Below are positions 1-7,794 of a DNA stretch of 22,756 nucleotides, in pieces. Location: positions 1-22,756 of the forward strand of contig JBHPGW010000042.1 in NCBI GenBank assembly GCA_042569785.1, written 5' to 3'. The notes below the pieces were generated by a model that was not told the origin of the DNA, did no database searches, and was given only the letters and a program-made list of their open reading frames with translations. Made by a program: the position numbers and the translations under genes. The first letter of the stretch is position 1. The number at the start of each line of letters is the position of its first letter. This stretch comes from JBHPGW01 sp042569785 (GTDB lineage Bacteria > Planctomycetota > Phycisphaerae > Sedimentisphaerales > Anaerobacaceae).

Positions 1-722
1 ACTGGGATAATACAGGAACTGTACCTGAAGGCACCGGATATGTTGTCTTTGACGATACTCCTGACCCTGAGGGAACACAGGGTGGTATATATTACGGCGG
101 TAAAGGTATTATGGTTGGAGCCTACTTTAACCCCGGCCCATACGCGATAGCCGACCATAATATTTCGATCACAGCGTGGATAAAAGGCGACGCCCCGTAT
201 GCCGGCAGTCACGCGATCGTCAACAAGGCCCAAGACTATACCTTTGGCGTCCTCTACCTCAACGACCAACAATATCTCAACTTCACCGCCGAAGGCATCG
301 GCTTTATTTCCGGCAGTATCGAAGAAGGTAATATATTGGACGATGAATGGCACCATGTAGCGGCAGTCAGAGACGTCAACGCCGGCACTTTCAGAGTTGT
401 CGCTGATGGTATTCAGCTTAACTCAACAGGCGCAGGCACAGCCGATCTGAAGGCTAATGATTTTCCTTTAGTGATCGGCAACAGCTTCACCAAGAGTGAG
501 GGCTACAGTTTTGTAGGTTCTATGGACGACGTAAGGGTATATGACTACGGTCTGGATGCCAACGAGGTTATTTATATTGGTTTCCCGACAGGCAGGATCG
601 TTCCTATGTTTGAACGTGATTGCGACCTCTACCAGGAAGAGCCTTTCGGTGAGCGGGCGATCAACTTCAAGGACTTCGCTATGATGGTGGACACCTGGCT
701 TGAATGGAGGCTCTGGCCGTAA
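1..722 (+). CDS. LamG-domain exported protein with dockerin-like C-terminus (5' truncated)
   Basis: The reading frame is open from the window edge (first complete codon at 3) to the TAA at 720-722, so the N-terminus lies outside the window. The visible 240 residues form a concanavalin A-like/LamG (Laminin_G_3) jellyroll: an ITAWIKGD strand, a DDEWHHVAAVRD strand and a VGSMDDVRVYDYGL strand followed by a short helix, all hallmarks of the fold. The last 33 residues (CDLYQEE..., then INFKDFAMMVDTWLEW and LWP) match the dockerin-like tail common on secreted Phycisphaerae proteins, although the DxNxDG calcium loop is poorly kept. Such proteins are usually exported and bind or display on glycans; the specific role here is unknown because the N-terminal part is missing. 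A strong terminator follows 51 bases after the stop. Confidence 0.85.
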   Translation, partial: WDNTGTVPEGTGYVVFDDTPDPEGTQGGIYYGGKGIMVGAYFNPGPYAIADHNISITAWIKGDAPYAGSHAIVNKAQDYTFGVLYLNDQQYLNFTAEGIGFISGSIEEGNILDDEWHHVAAVRDVNAGTFRVVADGIQLNSTGAGTADLKANDFPLVIGNSFTKSEGYSFVGSMDDVRVYDYGLDANEVIYIGFPTGRIVPMFERDCDLYQEEPFGERAINFKDFAMMVDTWLEWRLWP

Positions 723-773
723 CAACTGATGATGAGAAAGGGCTGACTTTAGTTAGCCAAATGTAGTAACAAC

Positions 774-813
774 GCGGGGCCTGTGTAAAAACACAGGCCC
801 CGCTTCTTTTTTT
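774..813 (+). terminator. Rho-independent terminator of the LamG gene
   Basis: A perfect 13-bp stem has arms gcggggcctgtgt (774-786) and acacaggccccgc (791-803), a 4-base A loop and a T-rich run (804-813). It lies just downstream of the LamG gene stop at 722. Confidence 0.93.
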
Positions 814-1009
814 GCCCTGTGAAATATCGCCTTCATAATTGCTATGTTTAGATTTATTCTATTGTCTGAGTTCTCAAATACCTTTTGTGGATAGCCAGAG
901 CGGCTATAGAAAACCTCCAGGATTATTCTGGACAACCGGCGGAAAAGAGTGTAAATTGCGAATCGCTGATTAACCTGGATTTCTGTAGAAAGACGGAAAA
1001 TTAGCGATC

Positions 1010-1084
1010 GGGCCCGTAGCTCAGTTGGTTTAGAGCAGTGGACTCATAATCCATTGGTCGAAGGTTCGAGTCCTTCCGGGCCCA
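1010..1084 (+). tRNA. tRNA with anticodon CAT, probably tRNA-Ile2 (lysidine type)
   Basis: A full cloverleaf can be folded: acceptor 1010-1016 with 1077-1083 (7 bp), D arm 1019-1036, anticodon stem 1038-1042 with 1050-1054 (one G-U), loop CTCATAA with anticodon CAT at 1045-1047, T arm 1060-1076 with TTCGAGT loop, discriminator A1084. CCA is not encoded. CAT can mean elongator Met, initiator Met or Ile2. Base pairs C4-G69 and C5-G68 in the acceptor stem are TilS recognition features of bacterial tRNA-Ile2, and the overall sequence resembles that class more than elongator Met. The initiator hallmark of three G-C pairs in the anticodon stem is absent. The Ile2 assignment is an inference; the tRNA itself is certain. 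Confidence 0.95.
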
Positions 1085-1088
1085 ATCA

Positions 1089-1130
1089 GAAAACCCTTGT
1101 TTTTAACTCAAAAGCAGGGGTTTTCTTTTT
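1089..1130 (+). terminator. Rho-independent terminator of the tRNA gene
   Basis: An 11-bp stem (arms gaaaacccttg 1089-1099 and caggggttttc 1115-1125, one G-U pair) with a 15-base loop is followed by TTTTT (1126-1130). It begins five bases after the tRNA end. Confidence 0.85.
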
Positions 1131-1235
1131 GTGCCTATCGGCTATTTAGGGGGAATATCTCAACGTGATCCGTGAGGCAAAACACCTTATTGCCGAAAAA
1201 AAACTTTGAAGCAGGTATAAAGAAGGAAGATAAAT

Positions 1236-1259
1236 TGTCCGTATGGGTCGGTATGGACA
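1236..1259 (-). terminator. Possible terminator at the end of the nine-gene minus-strand operon
   Basis: An inverted repeat TGTCC-GTA / TAT-GGACA (8 bp with one G-U, 8-base loop) sits 24 bases beyond the stop codon of the sulfatase-like gene. On the minus strand it is followed by AATTTATCTT, a weak U-rich tract. Position supports a terminator; the short stem and imperfect tract keep this tentative. Confidence 0.4.
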
Positions 1260-1282
1260 GATCTATATCTTGAGGGGGATAA

Positions 1283-2725
1283 CTATTGCAAATAGCCCAA
1301 AGCTTTGAGTTCTCTTAATCGAGTTTCATCCGGCTCTACTTTGTTTGAATCTTCATTGCCGCCAAATTGGTTGGCAAATTTATTATTTTTTGCCCGCCAT
1401 TGCGTCAAATCAGCTTCCAGAGGTATTAAGTTTGCTGGTCGTTCTTTGTAAAGATTGAGTTGCTCATTCGTGTCTTCATTCAAATCAAAGAGTTGTTTGT
1501 CATCGGTATTCAAATCGAGGATGAATTTATTGTCTTTACTTATTGCCGCGGCAAAATGATTATTGTTATGAATACTTACCTCGGCATAGACGGTATTATG
1601 CAATTTTTCCTTTTGACTTTCTATAAGAGGCCTTAAGCTGTCGCCCTGCATAAAGCCGTCATATTTGATGCCAAGGTAATCCAAAACGGTAGGCATGACA
1701 TCGATCTGACTAACTATCGCGTCGATTTGTTTGTTCTGCGGTATTGTGGTCGGCCAGGAAAATATCAATGGAATATGGATCAATTCTTTATAGAGCGAGT
1801 GACCATGTCCGGTTGAGCCGTGTTCATAGAATTCATCGCCATGATCACCAAATACTACTACCAAAGTATCATCGAGTATTTCGAGTTCTTTGAATTTTTC
1901 CAGCAGTTCTGCTATGTAGCCATCGGTATAGAGTATCTCGCCATCATAAAGGGCGATTATATGATCCAAATCCCTCTGCGCAGGACGAGTACTTTTACGA
2001 GGTTCCCGGATAATCCCACAACCATCTATTCGGCCTTTATAATCAGGATCAAATGCAGTATCAAAAGGTGCCGGCGGAACATAGTCATAATGCGGATCAT
2101 AATAAAAAACAAACATGAAAAACGGCTTCTGGTGATTTTTATTCAACCAGCTTATGGCAGGGCGATTCACAGGTTCACTTGTCATAGAAATATAATTGCC
2201 CTGGTTATCTAACGGGTTATTTTCAAAGAGGTTTAAGCTGGTATCCAATCGTACAGAAAAATCATCGTATAACTGGAAACCCTTAGAAAGGCCGCAAGGA
2301 CTATCTAAGGTAGGATTGCTCACGAACGCTGCGGTTGAGTAGTTATTTTCTTTTAGGATTTCAGTGAGAGTTGTTATATTCTCCGACAGCCTTCTTTGAG
2401 TCCCCGTTGTTTTGTGAACACCTGGATAAAGCGATGTGAAAACAGAAGTAACTGCCGGCAGCGTCCAGCTTGAAGTAGCCATTGCACCGCTAAACACAAC
2501 CCCTTTTCTTGCCAGTTTATCAAGCGTGGGCGTGGTATTACGGTGGTAGCCCAGACAACTTACGTGATCCGCACGAAGGGTTTCAATTCCGATTAAGAGT
2601 ACGTTTTTGGGCTGAGTGTATTTTGTGTTTGCTTGATTTTGTTGGCCTGAATATACGTAGCTGTTATTGGCCAGCGTTAGAATAACAGCATAAAAAATAA
2701 GCAAAAACAACTTTTGTGACATCAT
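1283..2725 (-). CDS. Exported sulfatase-fold hydrolase with Thr in place of the formylglycine Cys
   Basis: This 480-residue protein is of the alkaline phosphatase/sulfatase superfamily. A hydrophobic N-terminus (KLFLLIFYAVILTLA, then SGQQ) looks like a signal peptide, so it should act outside the cytoplasm. The metal-site region IGIETLRADH (residues 45-54) has Glu48 where sulfatases usually have Asp. The nucleophile region reads SSWTLPAVTS: Thr88 occupies the position of the Cys/Ser of the CxPxR formylglycine motif and Val92 replaces its Arg. The second metal motif GDHGDEFYEHG (293-303) and GHGHSLYKE are intact. Loss of CxPxR means formylglycine maturation is unlikely; a Thr nucleophile is known in phosphotransferases and phosphodiesterases of the superfamily, so the substrate could be a phosphoester rather than a sulfate ester. 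The start overlaps the upstream TPR gene's stop as TAATG, implying translational coupling. It is the last gene of the operon. Confidence 0.9.
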   Translation of the reverse strand: MMSQKLFLLIFYAVILTLANNSYVYSGQQNQANTKYTQPKNVLLIGIETLRADHVSCLGYHRNTTPTLDKLARKGVVFSGAMATSSWTLPAVTSVFTSLYPGVHKTTGTQRRLSENITTLTEILKENNYSTAAFVSNPTLDSPCGLSKGFQLYDDFSVRLDTSLNLFENNPLDNQGNYISMTSEPVNRPAISWLNKNHQKPFFMFVFYYDPHYDYVPPAPFDTAFDPDYKGRIDGCGIIREPRKSTRPAQRDLDHIIALYDGEILYTDGYIAELLEKFKELEILDDTLVVVFGDHGDEFYEHGSTGHGHSLYKELIHIPLIFSWPTTIPQNKQIDAIVSQIDVMPTVLDYLGIKYDGFMQGDSLRPLIESQKEKLHNTVYAEVSIHNNNHFAAAISKDNKFILDLNTDDKQLFDLNEDTNEQLNLYKERPANLIPLEADLTQWRAKNNKFANQFGGNEDSNKVEPDETRLRELKALGYLQ

Positions 2726-4161
2726 TATTTGTATACCTTACCTAAACGATCAATAAAAGTTTGTGCCTGACTTGCATATTTGGAATCCGGAAACTGTTCA
2801 ACAAGTTTTCCAAATGTTTGCAGGGCCTGAAAATACTTTTGATTTGAGATATGGGCGTAACCTATGAGGAACTTGCAATGAGCGGTAAGCTCTGCCTCGG
2901 GGTACCTTTGGATAATGCCTTTGAATCGTTCGATCGCTTCGTCGGTTTGGCCTTGCGAGAGCTGGCTTATTGCTCCAAGCAGCATCGCCTCACTTACATA
3001 AGCGCTGTCAGGGTACTTCATTTGAAACAGGTCGAATTTTGTGGCAGCCCCGGCATAGTCCTTATTAAGATAAGTCAGTTTTCCTGTTAGAAACTGTACG
3101 TATTCGGCCTGTTGACTGTCCGTAAATTTTCCCAGGAATACACGGCATTGCTCGATAGCATCATCATAGAATTTTAATTGCTCAGCATAAATTTTTATTA
3201 TTTTAAGCAGTGTGTCCTCTGCATCATTGCTGTCAGAAATATTCTGTGCTATCTTTTTCAGTTGTCCTGCTGCCAGTTTATAAGAGCCTAAATCCGTCCA
3301 TCTTTGTGCAATATCAAAACGTAGTTCATTGATTGCTCCAAGGTCATTGTCAGATAAATATTCAATTGCTTTTTCCAGACATTGAACAGCAATAGTGACA
3401 TTGTGTTTACCACATTTACCTGCAAGGCAGCGGTACAATTCAACATCATCACAGGAGTCACTTCGCTGCACGCAGGCCTTCTTTGCCAGATTTAAAGCAG
3501 GACTTAAAAAGCCATAGTGAAGCAGACACGAATCCGCCAAAGCGTCCAGAATCTCAGCCTGCTGCATCCACTGCGGCAATGAATTAACATTTACCGAGCC
3601 CACATCTTTTGTATGCAGCAATGGCAGAACAAGTACATAATCGTATGTACCTTTAAAGGATGGTTCTGCAACAGCAAGTGCCCGGCCGGCCTCTGCGATC
3701 TCGTTCAATAATGAGCGTAATTTTAAATTGTAATAACCGGAAAGAAACTTTTGTTCCACACTTGAAAAACCGCGCAAACTTATTGGCTGGGAAAATAAAC
3801 CTTTTGATCTTTTATAAATTTCACGCGCAGGTGATACCCCCAAAGCCTCACCTTTTCCAATCTCTGCTTTGTTGCCAAAGAGAGTATCGGAGAACGCGTT
3901 TAATTGCTTTTTTCTGGCCTTTTCTAATTGAGAGACCATATCCGCTGCCAGAAGTTCTGCCGCTCTGAGCTTTGCCATATAGGTTTGGAAGTTGGCGTTA
4001 TCAGAATATTTTTCTTTTAGTTTTTCAAAATCTATCGTATTACTATCCGCTTCAGTAATCTGGCCTAAAGCTGGCACTAACATACAATGAGCGACTAAGA
4101 AAAAGTAGAAAACACATTCGTACCATTTTCTGTTTATCAAATTTGCGGATTTACTCTTCAT
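2725..4161 (-). CDS. Exported tetratricopeptide repeat protein (paralogue of the 10876-12258 gene)
   Basis: This 478-residue protein starts with a signal-like segment (VFYFFLVAHCMLVPALGQ, residues 17-34). An AAGGAT Shine-Dalgarno lies 9 bases before the ATG. The N-terminal half is helical without a recognised family; the C-terminal half has BamD/YbgF-like TPR units such as KDYAGAATKFDLFQMKYPDS, GQTDEAIERFKGIIQRYPEA and KYFQALQTFGKLVEQFPDS, ending ASQAQTFIDRLGK. Landmarks YYNLKLRSLLNEI (143-155), VLPLL (178-182) and DSCLLHY (210-216) are collinear with those of the other operon TPR protein, so the two are divergent paralogues. TPR arrays bind partner proteins; likely a periplasmic scaffold for neighbouring hydrolases, but no enzymatic motif is visible. 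Its stop overlaps the sulfatase-like gene by one base (TAATG). Confidence 0.9.
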   Translation of the reverse strand: MKSKSANLINRKWYECVFYFFLVAHCMLVPALGQITEADSNTIDFEKLKEKYSDNANFQTYMAKLRAAELLAADMVSQLEKARKKQLNAFSDTLFGNKAEIGKGEALGVSPAREIYKRSKGLFSQPISLRGFSSVEQKFLSGYYNLKLRSLLNEIAEAGRALAVAEPSFKGTYDYVLVLPLLHTKDVGSVNVNSLPQWMQQAEILDALADSCLLHYGFLSPALNLAKKACVQRSDSCDDVELYRCLAGKCGKHNVTIAVQCLEKAIEYLSDNDLGAINELRFDIAQRWTDLGSYKLAAGQLKKIAQNISDSNDAEDTLLKIIKIYAEQLKFYDDAIEQCRVFLGKFTDSQQAEYVQFLTGKLTYLNKDYAGAATKFDLFQMKYPDSAYVSEAMLLGAISQLSQGQTDEAIERFKGIIQRYPEAELTAHCKFLIGYAHISNQKYFQALQTFGKLVEQFPDSKYASQAQTFIDRLGKVYK

Positions 4162-4226
4162 CTTTAACCATCCTTTCGTTTTGAGATGGCGAAAATCTCG
4201 GTTAAATCACAGGCACCTACATGAAG

Positions 4227-6473
4227 TTATCTTATTTTTTTTGTCATGCTATTGATTCGTGCCATACACACAGCGGCTTTAGCGGCATAGGTGTTATCCG
4301 GGTAGCTTTTTACAATAGCATCGAAAACTTCTTTCGCCGGATTGTATTTGCCCTGTAACATGTAACAGTAACCCACAAAGAACATGATTTCAGGTGCTTT
4401 TTCCAATTCCGGATATTCAGCCATGAGGGTAATAAAGCTCTTTATCGCTTTGTCTAATTCGTCAAGTTGAACATGCCCCTGCCCTTTTAACTGCATTGCT
4501 TCTTTTATAAGAGTTCTGTGATTCGCCTTGTTATTAGCGATAAAACTCTTAAATCCGGAGACAGCTTCACGGTATTTACCCGTGTAAAACAGGCATTTGC
4601 AAAGACCAAATTCGTATGGCCCTTTATCATCATTCGGGCCGCAACGGCTTAAAATGTCTCTATACCAATCAGCGGCTTTTTTGAATTTTCCATCGGCCAT
4701 ATATTGCTCGGCAACCAGGCGATCACCGAGAAACTTTAGCTGGTCCTTACTGTTGAGATAATCAAAATATGTTTTTGCCCATCGAGTCGTTTTATCGACA
4801 AGACATGAATTTGTAAACTTAGCCCACTCGACAGGATGTTTTGTCTGAGTGAATAAAGCATTCAGGAATCGCTCAAATGTACTCCAGTCTTTTTTTGTTT
4901 CAAAGTATGTGAAAATATTACTGACTATCTTTTCTGAAGATGTTTTAAAACTTCCGGATTCTACAAACAACTTTATTGATTTGGCATATTTGTCACCAAG
5001 GCTGTTATTGAGCATCCATAACAACTGGACATCGTCAGTCAACACGAACGATCTTATTATTTTGGTGTATTCATTAGTAAAATTATTATCAAGCAACCAT
5101 ATCAAAGCAGTTGTTTGTTCTGATGAATAATCCGAGCGTGAAGAACTGAATGTCTTACCATATGTCTGGGCAACGAGCTTTTTGGATATTCCAGCATTTT
5201 CTTTTGTTTTTGCCAGCAGATAATAAATTCCGGGCAGGCTATCATCGTCAACGAATTCATCAAACCGATGCTCTTTTTGCCAGTTTAAATATGCGGATAA
5301 ATTTATTTCAAGAAACTTTATCGCCTCTTCCGGTTGTCTGTTACGAGCCATAGAATCAGCCTTTGATGCTATTGCTGATAAGCTGTAGTTCTTGTCCTGA
5401 ATTACGGATTTGACGATCACTTCGTATTCATTCGTATTCAAACTTTGGTATAGCCCTGTTAAGACAGAGGCACGATCCATATCAGTAAGTTTATCTGATT
5501 TGAGTACCTCTCTACCTTTGTCGATAAAAGCCGTTTTAGATAAATCTCCTGCCAAATACTTTGCTCTGACCAGCTGAAAACCAAGATCAAGCATCATTCC
5601 ATCAAGAATTTGTGCGTTGTCAGGATTTCTCTTTATCCCCTGTTCATACTCAGATATTTTCCTTTCAAAAAACGCAACGGTTTCCTGAGGACTTAATTCT
5701 CCGAAGATTCCATCGATCTGACCGACTGTCATGGCGACTTTTTCCCATAACGGGTTAAGAAGTGGTTCAACTCCAAAGGTATAAAGCTTTGTGATTTCTT
5801 CCGGGCTCAGAGCATTATCAAAAATACAGAGATCGTCGAGTTTGCCCATAAAAAAACAAGGTTTCCTGGTCGTAGGAATATCACCGATAATTAACGGATC
5901 ATCATTTGTTTTTATTGAGGTACCTCCCGTAGCACGGTTCTCTCCATCTAAGGGAATACCATCTAAGTATACTACAATATTATCTCCATCATATACCCCA
6001 GCCAAATGATGCCACTTGCCTGTATCAATGAGATCTTTGCTGTAGCATGCCCTTCGATTTGCGTTGTTGGCCCGAAAGTCAATTAGATTATGTTTGGGTT
6101 CAAGTCTAAAATTTATGGACGGTTCTTTTGCAGATTTGCGGACAATTGTACAGGTAGGCATGGATTTCCAACCATTAGTCATATTCATCCATGTCGCAAT
6201 TGTTACGGGGCCTGTGAAATCAAAGTTGGATTCGTTGGCAACTGATATATAATCGAAGAGTTTAAATTCTATCGCACCACCTGTCCTGCCACCTGTTGGT
6301 TGCCAGGTGGAATTATGAACTAAAACTCCGGGATTATTCCCGGTTTCATCAGCGGCAGTGGCCCCCTCAGACTCATCGAACTTCCAGTGAGCGACAAGTT
6401 TGGCATTCGCTGAACTTGTCGCAAAAAACATTACCAATACCAAAATTACCAGTTTTTCCATTTTTTCTTTCAT
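4227..6473 (-). CDS. Exported LamG-TPR fusion protein
   Basis: This 748-residue protein has a signal peptide (LVILVLVMFFATSSANA, residues 8-24). A LamG/concanavalin A-like domain follows at about residues 27-232, recognisable from LVAHWKFDESEG, VTIATWMNM, GKWHHLAGVYDG and FMGKLDDLCIFDNALSPEEI. The remaining 500 residues are helical, with TPR units clearest near the end (GKYREAVSGFKSFI, ELDKAIKSFITLMAEYPE, GKYNPAKEVFDAIVKSYPD) and the same closing half-repeat (YAAKAAVCMARI) as the other two TPR proteins of the operon. A Shine-Dalgarno AGGAG lies 7 bases before the first ATG; a second ATG four codons on (4227-6461) is possible. LamG suggests carbohydrate or surface binding, TPR suggests protein partners; the combination fits an envelope adaptor. 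The 89-base gap upstream contains a perfect inverted repeat. Confidence 0.9.
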   Translation of the reverse strand: MKEKMEKLVILVLVMFFATSSANAKLVAHWKFDESEGATAADETGNNPGVLVHNSTWQPTGGRTGGAIEFKLFDYISVANESNFDFTGPVTIATWMNMTNGWKSMPTCTIVRKSAKEPSINFRLEPKHNLIDFRANNANRRACYSKDLIDTGKWHHLAGVYDGDNIVVYLDGIPLDGENRATGGTSIKTNDDPLIIGDIPTTRKPCFFMGKLDDLCIFDNALSPEEITKLYTFGVEPLLNPLWEKVAMTVGQIDGIFGELSPQETVAFFERKISEYEQGIKRNPDNAQILDGMMLDLGFQLVRAKYLAGDLSKTAFIDKGREVLKSDKLTDMDRASVLTGLYQSLNTNEYEVIVKSVIQDKNYSLSAIASKADSMARNRQPEEAIKFLEINLSAYLNWQKEHRFDEFVDDDSLPGIYYLLAKTKENAGISKKLVAQTYGKTFSSSRSDYSSEQTTALIWLLDNNFTNEYTKIIRSFVLTDDVQLLWMLNNSLGDKYAKSIKLFVESGSFKTSSEKIVSNIFTYFETKKDWSTFERFLNALFTQTKHPVEWAKFTNSCLVDKTTRWAKTYFDYLNSKDQLKFLGDRLVAEQYMADGKFKKAADWYRDILSRCGPNDDKGPYEFGLCKCLFYTGKYREAVSGFKSFIANNKANHRTLIKEAMQLKGQGHVQLDELDKAIKSFITLMAEYPELEKAPEIMFFVGYCYMLQGKYNPAKEVFDAIVKSYPDNTYAAKAAVCMARINSMTKKIR

Positions 6474-6534
6474 TTCCTTGCTCCTTTCATAATAGTTAGA
6501 AAATTTTTTGTGTAGATATTACTTATTGTTATTT

Positions 6535-6563
6535 ACTCAAACTGACCATCGGTCAGTTTGAGT
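6535..6563. repeat. Perfect 13-bp inverted repeat between the cysN-like gene and the LamG-TPR gene
   Basis: Arms actcaaactgacc (6535-6547) and ggtcagtttgagt (6551-6563) are exactly complementary around a 3-base centre. The right arm ends in the first base of the cysN-like stop codon. Neither strand has a T-run after it, so it is not a standard intrinsic terminator. It could be a 3'-end stabilising hairpin, a U-poor terminator, or a TetR-type operator for the downstream three genes. Confidence 0.85.
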
Positions 6564-7780
6564 TATTTAATGATACCACCTCCTGCTATTTTACCGTTTC
6601 GAACTATAGCGAACCTTCCAAGTTCAGCGATTTTATCGAACGGATCGACACAAATAGGGCGATCGAGTTTGATCTTGACAGTTGCAACTTGAGAGTCGGC
6701 GATTCTTTCGGCATCGGTGGCGATAACCTTCAGGGACGTCGGATCGATGATTCGCGTAATTTCCTCTATCTTCGCTGAACTCTGTTGAGTGCCGCAGAGG
6801 ATGGTTATTTTGTCGGTTGGTTTTAATGGTTCTGTACTTATGGAAAATACATTGGCTTTTAGGCTATCAGTCGTTATTGGTGGATGACAGACGTTAAAGC
6901 CAACCTGGCCCCTGTAGATATCATTTGAATTATCGAGAGTAAGGGCGATTGATTCCGGGGCCTGTGCCGAAGTTCTTTCCCGCCCGCCTGCTTCTATTGA
7001 AAGTACTTTTGTGACATGATGATCAGGGCCAAAGGTAATATGCTGGTTTTTAAAAACCCTGCCGGAAACCATTTTGCCTAAAATTGTGGTTTTACTTTTA
7101 GTGATAAAGGGACATTGAACCACAAAGCGCAGTGGCGATTGCCCCAAACCGTTTTGGCAGCTAAGTAAGTCTAAGGATTTAATTAAGGTAGGCGAGCTGT
7201 TCCAATCCATTCTGCGGCTTTGAATTGTGATGTTATCACCGTATTGAGCTGAGACCGGAATAACAGCAGTAATTTGCATGTTTAATTTGTTAAGATGATC
7301 TTTTATCTGCTCGGAGAGTTCCCAGAATCGTATCCTGTTATAAAGTTTCTGGTCCATCTTATTTATGACTACGATCACCTGCTTTATTCCAAGCATAGCG
7401 ATCAGGTATATATGCTGGTAAGTCTGTTCCATTAAGCCTTCGCTGATATCTATAACTACTATTGCGGCTGCTGCCGTAGTAGCTCCGGTTATCATGTTCT
7501 TTAGAAATTCCCTGTGGCCAGGCGTATCGATAAGTCTGTAGTATCGCGAGGATGTTTTAAGTTCGACCTGGGTAGTGTCTATGGTAATGCCATTGGCCTG
7601 CTCTTCCTTTAGCTGGTCTGTAATAAACGCAAATTCCTGTTTTGCCCCTGACTGCTTTAACTTTTCAATTTCATCGGTGATTCTTTGGCTTAAAGAATCC
7701 GTCTCATAAAGTAATCTTCCGATCAACGTACTTTTGCCATGATCTATATGGCCGGCAACTACAATTTTCAAATTCTCCAT
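6563..7780 (-). CDS. cysN: Sulfate adenylyltransferase subunit 1-like GTPase (CysN/NodQ type)
   Basis: This 405-residue protein is a translation-factor-like GTPase. The P-loop GHIDHGKST (residues 10-18), the switch I motif NGITIDTT (63-70), DTPGH (85-89) and NKMD (140-143) are all intact. They are followed by two beta-barrel domains, so it has the full CysN domain set but no fused APS kinase (CysC) domain. CysN hydrolyses GTP to drive CysD-catalysed formation of adenosine 5'-phosphosulfate (APS) from sulfate and ATP in the cytoplasm. It follows the CysD-like gene by 14 bases, with AAAGGA 9 bases before ATG, the expected cysDN order. It is shorter than the E. coli protein (about 475), as is common outside Proteobacteria. 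Alternative reading as a different EF-Tu-like GTPase is made unlikely by the CysD partner. Confidence 0.9.
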   Translation of the reverse strand: MENLKIVVAGHIDHGKSTLIGRLLYETDSLSQRITDEIEKLKQSGAKQEFAFITDQLKEEQANGITIDTTQVELKTSSRYYRLIDTPGHREFLKNMITGATTAAAAIVVIDISEGLMEQTYQHIYLIAMLGIKQVIVVINKMDQKLYNRIRFWELSEQIKDHLNKLNMQITAVIPVSAQYGDNITIQSRRMDWNSSPTLIKSLDLLSCQNGLGQSPLRFVVQCPFITKSKTTILGKMVSGRVFKNQHITFGPDHHVTKVLSIEAGGRERTSAQAPESIALTLDNSNDIYRGQVGFNVCHPPITTDSLKANVFSISTEPLKPTDKITILCGTQQSSAKIEEITRIIDPTSLKVIATDAERIADSQVATVKIKLDRPICVDPFDKIAELGRFAIVRNGKIAGGGIIK

Positions 7781-7794
7781 AAAGTTTTTCCTTT

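Noticed and set aside
753..935. 60-residue open frame on the minus strand
   Set aside because: It runs through the terminator hairpin of the LamG gene, shows no domain and no Shine-Dalgarno.
4849..5130. 93-residue and similar plus-strand open frames inside the minus-strand operon
   Set aside because: They are antisense shadows of genes with clear domains and signal peptides.
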